Of a stretch of DNA of 64,000 bases, positions 49,574 through 60,200 are shown piece after piece (position 1 is the stretch's first letter; each line of letters begins with the position of its first letter). A program made the position numbers and the translations under genes. The stretch is from NCBI GenBank assembly GCA_947044365.1, contig OX345636.1, positions 31,330,466 to 31,394,465 of the forward strand, given 5' to 3'. Origin of the DNA: Petrosia ficiformis. Lineage: Eukaryota; Porifera; Demospongiae; Haplosclerida; Petrosiidae. The notes below the pieces were generated by a model. The model ran no database searches. It was not told the DNA's origin and worked only from the letters and a program-made list of their open reading frames with translations.

Positions 49574-49849
49574 GGGGGTTCCACTAAAGTCTGTTCACAT
49601 TCACTATATTCCTCAAAATTATGATGTGATGACTTTATATGTACTATAATGTATGGTTTAATGTTAATACATAATTATACTGTAACTCAATAACGAAGTA
49701 ATTGATTGATTTTTGACATGCATGAAAAAAAGAACGGGAAGGATAATTATATGAAAATGGTGCAGCTAAAAAGATTGTTGGTCATTCCAAACTAAAGTTA
49801 TTAACATTCTTCTGAGGACAAGGCGAATGTGAATGAGCTTTAGTACTTT
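49574..49849. mobile_element. MITE with CTAAAG...CACATTC TIRs
   Basis: The left end CTAAAGTCTGTTCACATTCA and the right end, in reverse complement CTAAAGCTCATTCACATTCG, are inverted. Interior shared with 23868-24090. About 276 bp and non-coding. Confidence 0.75.
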
Positions 49850-49869
49850 ATGCTGCATGACATCCATGA

Positions 49870-50490
49870 TTCATGTTAAAGCCCCCCCATTACTATGACT
49901 AGATTAATGTTAAACCTATCACTAGATTAATATTAAAGCCCCCCATTCCTATGACTATCTAGTCATAGGAATGGGGGGCTTTAATATTAATCTAGTGATA
50001 TTAATCTAATGTTAAACCTATCAATAGATTAATATTAAAGCCCCCCATTCCTATGACTAGACTAATGTTAAACCTATGACTAGATTAATATTAAAACCCG
50101 CCATTCCTATGACTAGACTAATGTTAAACCTATGACTAGATTAATATTAAAACCCCCCATTCCTATTACTAGACTAATGTTAAACCTATCACTAGATTAA
50201 TATTAAAACCCCCCATTCCTATGACTAGACTAATGTTAAACCTATGACTAGATTAATATTAAAACCCCCCATTCCTATGACTAGACTAATGTTAAACCTA
50301 TGACTAGATTAATATTAAAACCCCCCATTCCTAGGACTAGACTAATGTTAAACCTACGACTAGATTAATATTAAAATCCCCCATTCCTCTGACTAGACTA
50401 ATGTTAAACCTATCACTAGATTAATATTAAAACCCCCCATTCCTATGACTAGACTAATGTTAAACCTATCACTAGATTAATGTTAAAGCC
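49870..50490. repeat. ~58-bp minisatellite with internal palindrome
   Basis: About ten units of CCCCCCATTCCTATGACTAG, ACTAATGTTAAACCTATGAC and TAGATTAATATTAAAA. One unit has been inverted: 49919-49957 and 49960-49998 are perfect 39-bp inverted repeats with a 2-bp centre. Confidence 0.9.
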
Positions 50491-50859
50491 CCCTCCCCCC
50501 GGTAGAATCACTAAGAGTGGTTTGACAAAGGCAGTAATCTCCAACAAGTAACTGACCACTTGGTTTTAGCCATTGCTATAGAAATGTAATACAATGCCTG
50601 TCATTTTAACCTGGGCAACTGCATCGTTATCACCAAAGCGACATGTAGTTGGCAGTTAAGTGTGTTGGTGAGTTTGAATGATTGTAAACTAGATATTTGA
50701 TATAGACAATGATATCAGATTGGATCTGCATTTTCAATTATGGAATATAGGTTGTATAACACAATGCTGTAATCTGTATAAGTATATGCATGTGCAACTC
50801 TAAAAATGTTTTGGGACGGACACATCTAGAAGGATGACTAAATGATGAATAGGAATAAG

Positions 50860-50895
50860 GATAGATGGATAGATGGATGGATAGATAGACAGATG
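50860..50895. repeat. GATA/GATG microsatellite
   Basis: ATAGATGGATAGATGGATGG followed by ATAGATAGACAG. Confidence 0.8.
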
Positions 50896-51400
50896 ATGAT
50901 TTAGGGTTGAGTGATTTTATGTATTTAACTTACGATTAGAATGGGAGGAACAACAGAACTTTGGTTAGTTTAGAGTTGAGTGATTTTATAACTTGTAATA
51001 AGTACTTGATGTGATAATTGTGAATATTATGTATCCTTAATTAATTGAAGTGTTAATAACTTCAAAACTTTAAACAGGACAAAGTTAAATGTAAAACTAT
51101 TGTTCTTCACATAACAGACAAGATGGAGAGTGTGTAAGAAAGCTGTAAAATGGGAATAATAATTATTTAGTTTGCAGTATTGCAAATAAAGTAGAAATAC
51201 AATTATTAATTGCAATAATTATGGATGTATAATTGAATGATTGCCCAACCTTAGATGGGTTTTTAAGTATATTCTTGTAATGTTTAGATTCTTTCTTGAA
51301 AGTCAAAGAATTAAGCATAAATCCAAAATCATCCCTTGTTATTTGGGATTTCTAAATTGTTATAGCATGATTAATATTTGTTTTGTAGATGCTGTAAAAG

Positions 51401-53783
51401 CTGAGTGATCAAGATGCTATGATGAGAGCGAAAGAGAAAATGCAACATTCTTTAGATGAACAGACAGCCATACATCAAACTGAGGTGGAAGAGGTGTGGG
51501 TTTGGTTTATTAATCATGTATTAATATAGGAGGAGTATGCAATCATCACAAATGAGTGGTGAAAATGAAGGTATAATCCATGTGTACGTAACCATGGTAA
51601 TGCATATCTCCACTCTTGATGAGCAATTTTAAGAAGCCAGTTAAATGTGGAATGCAATACTTGCTCTTCAAGGATGAAATATTAAGTTAACCATTGAAGG
51701 TGCCTGAATTTATATATTTGAAATACATAAATATAATTATTAATTTTACATTGTCAGACATATGCACACATGTATATGTATATTAGGAAATATTGATTAA
51801 AAGTAAGTTTGAACTGTGAAAGGTCATTAATAAGAAGGATCTGCTGAACACTTAATTTGTTTTGAACATGTAATTATATACATGTACTACTGAAGAACAC
51901 CTTCGGGTCGAAACATTCAGTTTTTATTATAAAAAGTCTACCATGTTAATAAGGCTCAATAGTCATCTCCACTGAATGTAATTATTTGGCTTTCATTTAT
52001 TGTTTTCTATCTTTATAGCAACAAGAGAAAGAGCGAATGAGAAAATTAAACAGTGGGAGGAGTTTAAAGTTATAACTAAATGTATACATGTAGACAGTAC
52101 TACACACCTAGATAGATATGACGGAACGTGTATAGCAGTTGTGAGAATCAACTAGTGAACTAGCTTAGTAGAGAGAGACAGACACATAGCTGACCTAAGT
52201 ATTAAAAAGTGTTTTAAATGTGCTTAACAACACTTACTAAAGTATTTAAGTACGAACATGAGTTCTGTAATTGATAAATGACTTCAAAGCACCATAAAGC
52301 AGCTGAAAGATTCTTCTTAGAGCACATAGTGGTTGTCCCGTGCATGTTGCCTGTAATGAGTCCCACATACTAATAAATGTATAGATTAGAGCATAATCAG
52401 TTACCAATTTGTATCTGTTGTTTTGGTTAGTTTACTAGTATTAATTTTCATACTCTCAGAGTAAAACATATTCCAGAAGAGATTACTTACCAATTGGGGA
52501 AGTAGGAGGAGGGGGTGGATATCGACCACCAAGAAGACAATGTAAGAAAATATTATTTTGGCAAATGAACTTGTATTGCTATGTGTGAGTGTAGATATGT
52601 ATGTGCATGTGTGTAAGTGTGTGTGTATCATAACATGTATGCATGTAGATGTAATATTCATAACGTTTCAGTGGGTTATATGTACATACAGGGTATGTAC
52701 ATATTAGTGTTGTTTCAGTTCTATCGGTACTAAAACTAAAAGCCACTTTGAGTAGCCCTTTGAATTTTAGTTCTCGGAACTAATCTATAACTAAAAATTA
52801 TTTGAAACTTAGACCCAGAACTAAATCATAACTAAAACCATTGTTGGATTGCGAACTAGAACTAGAACAGAACTAAAATGAAAAATATTAATTCAAAACG
52901 TAGAGCTAACAATTATACAACAGATATTGCAATACACCACATTTTTCAATTCACTGATCGTTACTTAACAAGAAGTACATTAATATGTACATGTGTAATA
53001 GTAGTAGTTGGATCATTCATTCAAAAGTTTAATTTCATTCATTACTTAATGAGTTATCAAAAACTAATCAAAAACCAGGAACAAAATCAAAATGAATAAC
53101 ATTTAAAAAATTTATAACGGGAACTGAATCAGAATCAAAACTTTTCTCAAGTTTGGAACCAGAACTAAAACAGCGTTTTCGAGTTGTTACTAAAACTATA
53201 AGAAAATCAACAAGATTTTGAACTATAACTAAAATCATAACTAAAACAATATTTAAATACTAAAACAACACTAGTACATATAACACACTGAAATGTTATG
53301 CACCCATACATACATACACACATACATACAAATACATACATACACATACGTACACACGTACATGCATACACACATACATACACACACACATGCACACACA
53401 CACATACATACATTTGATCATCATTGTGATGATGAAGGATGAACATGAATTCAAGCATTTTAATGTTATACGAGGGTAGGGGCTCAAAAGAGATTAAAGG
53501 TTGATATTAAATAATGCACAAGTGCTTTATCTAATTGAGACCTTATTGGCCTGCCCAAGTGCCACAATAACATTTAGTGCATATCACATGACATTTCTTA
53601 ACTACAGTGTCACTGTACATTAAGCACTTGTTAAATGTGCACTATGTTGTTTAAAACACAATCAGGTGGAAGACTCAATGTCATGTGATACATGTATGCA
53701 TGAAACTAGTACAATGTATTTACTTATGTGTGTAGTTGTGTATATCATTCTCTACAGTAGGTGGTAGTGGTGGATGAGGTTAA
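51401..53783 (+). CDS. SELENOS: Selenoprotein S (VIMP), C-terminal exons with UGA selenocysteine
   Basis: SELENOS is a single-pass ER membrane protein that recruits p97/VCP in ER-associated degradation. Exons: 51401-51493 (LSDQDAMMRAKEKMQHSLDE), 52019-52068 (QQEKER, then EKIKQWEEFK), 52460-52541 (SKTYSRRDYLPIGE, VGGGGGYRPPRRQ) and 53758-53783. The last reads GGT GGT AGT GGT GGA TGA GGT TAA, i.e. GGSGG-Sec-G-stop, the hallmark C-terminus with Sec as penultimate residue. The TGA is 53775-53777. An AG at 53760 offers a 3-nt shorter acceptor. The second exon is 50 nt, one short, with a break at CGAATG. The first exon's acceptor may be at 51388 or 51400. The luminal and membrane N-terminal exons were not found. 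A SECIS lies 190 nt downstream. Confidence 0.85.
52705..53273. mobile_element. hAT-type MITE in the last SELENOS intron (569 bp)
   Basis: Ends TAGTGTTGTTTCAGT and AAACAACACTA are inverted. An exact 8-bp duplication GTACATAT lies at 52697-52704 and 53274-53281. The inside is full of ACTAAAACTA words. Confidence 0.9.
53296..53415. repeat. (CATA/CACA)n microsatellite
   Basis: ACATACATACACACATACAT-type array in the last intron of SELENOS. The Cys/Val-rich ORFs on the minus strand are just its translation. Confidence 0.9.
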
Positions 53784-53954
53784 TTACCCACATGCACTCA
53801 TTGTGTGTGGGTATGACCCTGTATATAAATTACTACATGTTGACTTGTTCAGAATACAGATTTCATCAACTTTGTTTATTCAGGAAGTTCATTCTATTAT
53901 TCAGATATTTGGTACATACAATATAATTATAAATAATTATAAATAATTTTCAGT

Positions 53955-54026
53955 ACTGTTGTAACAATGATGGCTTGCCTGTAAACCATATTTTTGGTGG
54001 GTACTGCCTGATGTATGGACAATGGT
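53955..54026 (+). promoter_or_regulatory. SECIS element in SELENOS 3' UTR
   Basis: All SECIS core parts are present in order. Helix I is ACTGTTGT (53955-53962) pairing with ACAATGGT (54019-54026), 8 pairs with two wobbles. The quartet is ATGA (53967-53970) with TGAT (54009-54012). Helix II runs from GGC/GCC outward pairs through CC/GG. AAA (53983-53985) lies 12 nt after ATGA. ACCA...TGGT can form a further apical stem, suggesting a type II SECIS. Its place, about 190 nt after the UGA codon and before an AATAAA, is as expected. It recruits SBP2/eEFSec so that UGA is read as Sec. Confidence 0.8.
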
Positions 54027-54156
54027 CAATGTTTATTATGTTAATTGGTGTTTTTTTTAAAGACAGTAAATTTGATAATGTGAGTTCTATTTGCAGTAGA
54101 ACAACTGCTTTAGAGCTACATGCATCAGGAAAAAGAAAGACCTTTTGATATTAATT

Positions 54157-54162
54157 AATAAA
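54157..54162 (+). promoter_or_regulatory. Polyadenylation signal AATAAA of SELENOS
   Basis: AATAAA about 130 nt after the SECIS. It would give a 3' UTR of about 400 nt that includes the SECIS and stops within the left palindrome arm. Confidence 0.5.
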
Positions 54163-55743
54163 TTTTAACATAATTAGTGAAATCTCTGCTTAATTAGAAC
54201 ATTCCTGCACGCGCAGTTTAACCGTGCACGCTCCTGTCAAGACTTGTCGATAACTATTGTATTAGAAGAACTCAAGAACCCTGTGTAGGTCATTCTTCCG
54301 GAACATTCTACTTTTTGTTCCTTGTTAACTTTACTCATATATATATAAAAAAGGAGTCACACCTATATATCTGAAATCCGAACTGACTGCCTACATAACA
54401 ATTTCATACACTACCATTGTCACAATGACTTCTTGTGTTTCAGACTTTACACAATAATATAATTTATAATATTATATATATACAAAAAGGGTCTTCTTTT
54501 AAGAAAAAAGAAGGTGTTTAATTTCGACACTAATCGAATGCAATAGAATAATAGTGTAAAAATAGTGTAGAATAGAATTGTAATACACAAGATAAAATAG
54601 TTGTGTATATTATTATGAAATAATTATTACATTATTAATACACAAGAAACATTTATAGTGGTGTACACTATTATGAAAATTATTACATTATTACACATTA
54701 AGAAAAATAGTATATTGTGAAATATTACATTAACAATAAAAATAGAGGGAATAAAATGTACAAAAACAGCAATAAACTTACAAGAAATTAAAGAAAAATT
54801 AAAGCCTTCTGCACTGGAGTAATGGATGAGGTAGACTGGAACTGGAGACTGGATAAGTGGAAATACATATATCTATAATTATAATATTATATATAATTAT
54901 ACTTTGTCAAAACTGAGCCAACAACGGTTAAATGATTTTGATATGGGAAAGCTTCATGATCCAATTATAATATCTGTGTACAAGTTAGTTAGATATAGAG
55001 ATTATGTGCATGACGATATTATACAAACTTTTAATGAATTCGTTTCACATCCTTATTGTATATAAAAATATATATATATAATTATAATAATTATTATATA
55101 TATAATATATATAATATATATATATTTATATATATACCACTATTCTTTTGTGTATTAATAACACTATTCTATTCTACACTATTTTTATACTATTATTCTA
55201 TGGCAGGGCAGGGGATTAGTGTCAAAATTAAACATCTTTTTTTCTTAGAAGAAGACTTTTTTTTTGAATATAATATTATAAAATGCTTTTATAATTATTG
55301 TGTAAAGTCTGAAACACGAGAAGAAGTCATTGTGACAATAGTAGTGTTTATGTATTTAACTAAACAAAAATTATTTTGGAGTCAGTCAGTCAGTCAATTT
55401 CAGATATATAGGTGTGACTGCTTTTACATATAGTGCTACAATAATGATTAAAGTTAACAAGTAACAAAAAGTAGAATGTTCTGGAAAGAATGACCTACAT
55501 TAGGGTTCTTCTTAGTCAATTTGACAGGAGCGTGCACCGTTAAACTGCACGTGCAGGAATGTTCTAATTAATGTTTTTTCAGCCAATCAGAGATTTCACT
55601 GCTCACAATTATTAAAATAATTTAATAGGTCTTTCTTTTCTTGATGCATGTAGCTCTAAAGCAGTTGTTCTACTGCAAATAGAACTCACATTATCAAATT
55701 TACTGTCTTTAAAAAAAAACACCAATTAACATAATAAACATTG

Positions 55744-55815
55744 ACCATTGTCCATACATCAGGCAGTACCCACCAAAAATATGGTTTACAGGCAAGCCAT
55801 CATTGTTACAACAGT
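55744..55815 (-). promoter_or_regulatory. Second SECIS copy, opposite strand
   Basis: The reverse complement of this segment is identical to the SECIS at 53955-54026 in every core element. No UGA-containing reading frame was found next to it on the minus strand. Confidence 0.7.
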
Positions 55816-55831
55816 ACTGAAAATTATTTAT

Positions 55832-57044
55832 GAATAAATCTGTTCATGTGTTTCATTCATACGTACATGTAGCAACATTTTTTCATCAACCCGTGACAGA
55901 TCTGGGCATCTGATAAAAACTATGAGTTTGTATTGATGAATTTGGAATAATTATTTGCTAACTTGTTACAACAGTCATATCATTATTGTAGCTAATAACA
56001 CTATATATAGAAGAAATCATACTTATAATATATCTGTAGTTATATTAGTCATGAGATGACATATATATATAATATATATTTTAAATCCAACAGAATTGGC
56101 ACACTGCAGTGAGTACATGTGCTAAATAATGACATGTCTCTCAGTCATAATATATAGCGATACAATACTCCATCCAACATAAAAAAGTGTATATATAATA
56201 CTTGTAATTAATTATAATTATAAATAATAGTATAATAATAATTATTGTTATTATACACAGTAATGATGTGAAAAGAATTCATCTGTTCACCATCACATGA
56301 TCTCTATATCTAAGCAGGAACCCATAAGAAACTTAACTTGAACACAGAGAGCTGGATTATGAAACTTTCCTTGATCTTTATATAATTGTTGTTGAATCAG
56401 TTTTGACAAATTATATATATATATATATACATAATTATATATAACATATATCTCCACTATCAATTACATATTGTTCTTCCATGGCTATATATCAAGCTCA
56501 CCTTTATCAATTACACCGTCCTTCTAACTAATACTAACATTGACTCGAAACATGCAAAATATATTTCTATACTGATGATAGACCTGGATTGTAAAGCCTT
56601 CCCATGCATACTGTAGCAGACACACTTCAACATTTTCAAATTTGTGGACTCAGTTTAGTGTATCTCCATTTGCAATCATCAACAGCTCAGTTACACCAGT
56701 TTAATAGCTTCAGTCTTCTGTTGTTGTTCGTCGTCCAACCATTCAACTGACTTCTTGACATTGACTTGAGCCATGCAAAATACATCTCTCTGTGTGTCTA
56801 TACTAAGTACTGAATGGCCAAAACTACTATATAGCTCTCAGTTTAAATATTAAATGGTCACAGTCAGTTCTGTGTAGTCTTCAAAACGATATCCTATCTC
56901 TAGCAAAACAGCTTCGCGGTCATTGAAAGTATCTTACTATGTGACCCACATGCAGTAAAACTGTTATTACCAAACTAAAAGTGACACCAGCCTCAAAATA
57001 CATCACAAGATTCGCTGTGAGACGATACATTTGATGCTACAAGT
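55832..57044. other. AT-rich, nothing recognised
   Basis: TA microsatellite pieces near 56060 and 56413-56445; no exon found. Confidence 0.4.
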
Positions 57045-57115
57045 TCTATTTGCAGTAGAAAAACAGCTTTAGAGTTATCAGGAAGAAAAGAAAAAAAGCA
57101 CAGAAAGAAACAAAA

Positions 57116-57200
57116 GGCGGGAATGAAGAATGGAAATATTTGAGTAAAGTTGATTGGCTAAAACGATTAAAACGAAAGGCGGGAAAATATAGTATAAAAA
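57116..57200 (+). promoter_or_regulatory. Promoter-like cluster before the satellite array
   Basis: GGCGGGAA (E2F-type word) at 57116-57123 and again at 57178-57185, an inverted CCAAT box ATTGG at 57153-57157, and TATAAAAA at 57193-57200, all on the plus strand in normal promoter order. The satellite begins about 90 bp further on. Such spacing is seen in S-phase and histone-type promoters. No recognised gene follows. Confidence 0.45.
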
Positions 57201-57289
57201 GGGGTGCATCTCAAGCATGCGACATTAGTGGCTCAAGGAGCCGAAGAGGAAAAGATCGAGAAAAAGTGGATCAAGACTGCGCAAGACCA

Positions 57290-60200
57290 AGAAGAAGAGT
57301 ATGGATGGATCAAGACTGCAAGCCCAAGAAGTGGATAGATGGATCAAGATTAAAGAAAGCAAGAAGCAATCACTATACCGATGCCCAGTTCGGTTATACC
57401 GAAGTCTCTTCAAGTCACTGAAGTTGATAGTTGGATCATAATTAAAGAAAGCAAGACCCAATAAGCAATCACCATACAGATGCCCACATTGGCGATGTCG
57501 AAGGTCTCTTCAATTCACTAAAATGTTCAAGAATAAAGACTATACAGATGCCCAAGTTGGGGACACCGAAGGTCTCTTCAAGTCACTAAAGTGGATAGAT
57601 GGATCAAGATTAAAGAAAGCAAGACCCAATAAGCAATTACAGATGCCCAGGTAAGGGATGCCGAAGGTCTCTTCAATTCACTAAAATGTTCAAGAATAAA
57701 GACTATACAGATGCCCAGGTTGGGGACACCGAAGGTCTCTTCAAGTCACTAAAGTGGATAGATGGATCAAGATTAAAGAAAGCAAGACCCTAGAAGATAA
57801 CATTAAACAGATGGCCCACTTTGTGGATGCCGAAGCTCTCTTCAAGTCACTATAGGTGATAGATGCATCAAGACTAAAGAAAGCAAGACCCAAGTAGCAA
57901 TCACTATACCGACGCCCAGGTGGGAGATGCTGATGGTCTCTTCAAGTCACTAAAATGATCTAGATGAAAGAAAGCAAGATCATAATTAAAGAAAGCAAGA
58001 CCCACGAAGATATCATTATACAAATTCCCAGGTTAGGGAAACCGAAGGTCTCTTCAAGTTACTAAAGTGGATACATGGATCATTTTTAAAGAAAGGAAAA
58101 CCCAATAAGCAATCACCATACAGATGTCCACGTTGGGGATGCCGAAGGTCTCTTCAAGTCAATAAAGTGGATAGATGGATCAAGATTAAAGAAAGCAAGA
58201 GCTTAGAAGCAATTACAATACACACCGAAGGTCTCTTCAATTCACTAAAATGTTCAAGAATAAAGACTATACAGATGCCCAGGTTTGGGACACCGAAGGT
58301 CACTTCAAGTCACTAAAGTGCATAGATGGATCAAGATTAAAGAAAGCAAGAGCCTAGAAGCAATTACTATACTGATGCCCAGGTTGGGGACACCGAAGGT
58401 CTCTTCAAATCACTGAAGTTGATAGTTGGATCATAATTAAAGAAAGCAAGACCCAATAAGCAATTACTATACTGATGCCCAAGTTGGGGATGCCGAAGGT
58501 CTCTTCAAATCACTATAGTGGATAGATGGATGAAGATGAATGAAAGCAAGACCCAAGAAGCAATCTCCGTACATAATTAAAGAAAGCAAGACCCAGAAAC
58601 AATCACTATACTGATGCCCAGGTTGGGGATGCTGAAAGTCTCTTCAAGTCACTAATTTGGTCTAGATGAAAGAAAGCAAGACCCTAGAAGAAAACACTAT
58701 ACAAATGCCCAGTTTGTGGAGGCCGAAGGTTTTTTGAAGTCACTAAAGTGAATAGATGGATCAAGATTAAAGAAAGCAAGACCTAAGAAGCAATCACTAT
58801 ACAGATGCCCAGGTTGGGGATGCTGAAGGTCTCTTCAAGTCACTAAAATGATCTAGATGAAAGAAAGCAAGATCATAATTAAAGAAAGCAAGACCCAGAA
58901 ACAATCACTATACCGAAGCCCAGGTTGGGGATGCTGAAAGTCTCTTCAAGTCACTAAGATGGATAGATGGATCAAGATTAAAAAACGCAAGACCCAAGAA
59001 GGAATCACTATAGCAATGCCCAGGTTGAGGATGCTGAAGGTCTCTTTAAGTCACTAAAGTGGAAAGACGGATCAAGATTTAAGAAAGCAAGACCCTAGAA
59101 GATAACACTAAAAAGATGGTCCATTTCGTGGTTGCCGAAGGTCTCTTCAAGTCACTAAAATGATCTAGATGAAAGAAAGCAAGATCATAATTAAAGAAAG
59201 CAAGACCCAAGAAGCAATAACCATATAGATGCCCATGTTGGAGATGCCGAAGGTCTCTTCAAGTCAATAAAGTGGATAGATAGATCAAGATTAAAGAAAG
59301 GAAGACCCAAGAATCAATCACTATATAGACGCCCAGATTGGTGATGCCGAAGGTCTCTTCAATTCACTAAAACGTTCAAGAATAAAGACTATACAGATGA
59401 CCAGGTTGGGGACACCGAAAGTCTCTTCAAGTCACTAAAATGATCCAGATGAAAGAAAGCAAGATCATAATTAAAGAAAGCAAGACCCAAGTAGCAATCA
59501 CAATATGGATGCCCAGGTTGGGGATGCCGAAGGTCTCTTCAAGTCAATAAAGTGGATAGATAGATCAAGATTAAAGAAAGCAAGACCCAAGAAGCAATCA
59601 CTTTACAGATGCCCAGATTGGGGATGCTGTAGATCTCTTCAAATCACTATAGTGGATAGATAGATCAAGACTAAAGAAAGCAAGACCCAAGAAGATATCA
59701 CTATACAGATGCTCAGGTTTGGGATGCCGAAGGTCTCTTCAAGTAACTAAAATGATCTAGATGAAAGCAAGCAAGATCATAATTAAAAAAAGCAAGACCC
59801 AAGAAGCAATCACCATACAGATGCCCAGGATGGGGATGCTGAAGGTCTCTTGAAGTCATTAAAGTGGATGGATGGATGAAGATTAAAGAAAGCAAGACCC
59901 AAGAAGCAATCACTATACCGATGCCCAGTTTGGTGATGCCGAAGGTCTTCATGTCACAAAAGTGGATAGATGGATCAAGATTAAACAAAGCAAGACCCAG
60001 TTTGGTGATGCCGAAGTCTCTTCAAGTCACTGAAGTTGATAGTTGGATCATAATTAAAGAAAGCAAGACCCAGAAACAATCACTATACTGATGCCCAGGT
60101 TGGGGATGCTGAAAGTCTCTTCAAGTCACTAATTTGGTCTAGATGAAAGAAAGCAAGACCCTAGAAGAAAACACTATACAAATGCCCAGTTTGTGGAGGC

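Larger units (their letters stand above)
53938..55831. repeat. 1.9-kb palindrome containing the SECIS
   Basis: Left arm 53938 to about 54590 and right arm about 55140 to 55831 are inverted copies with high identity. Examples are TCAGTACTGTTGTAACAATG, GTTCTATTTGCAGTAGAACA and the GAGCGTGCAC/GTGCACGCTC region. The centre is AT-rich. The arms start within the SELENOS 3' UTR. A shorter third relative of the arm (TTCTATTTGCAGTAGAAAAA) lies at 57045-57090, so part of the arm is a dispersed repeat. Confidence 0.85.

Noticed and set aside
53207..53487. Cys-rich secreted peptide ORFs (VCVCVHVCVYVCV)
   Set aside because: Pure translation of the CATA/CACA microsatellite.
40827..53783. A UFC1-SELENOS fusion gene
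   Set aside because: UFC1 exon 4 leaves two bases of a codon and the SELENOS exon needs phase 0; splicing them directly breaks the frame, and intervening minus-strand exons exist.
53812..53855. Another SECIS candidate (ATGACCCTGTATATAAATTAC...TGAC)
   Set aside because: Only about 4 base pairs form between the quartet and the loop, and there is no helix I. The structure at 53955-54026 fits far better.
55056..55433. 125-residue ORF (MYIKIYIYNYNNYY...)
   Set aside because: It starts in a TA microsatellite and runs through the right arm of the palindrome; not conserved in the left arm.
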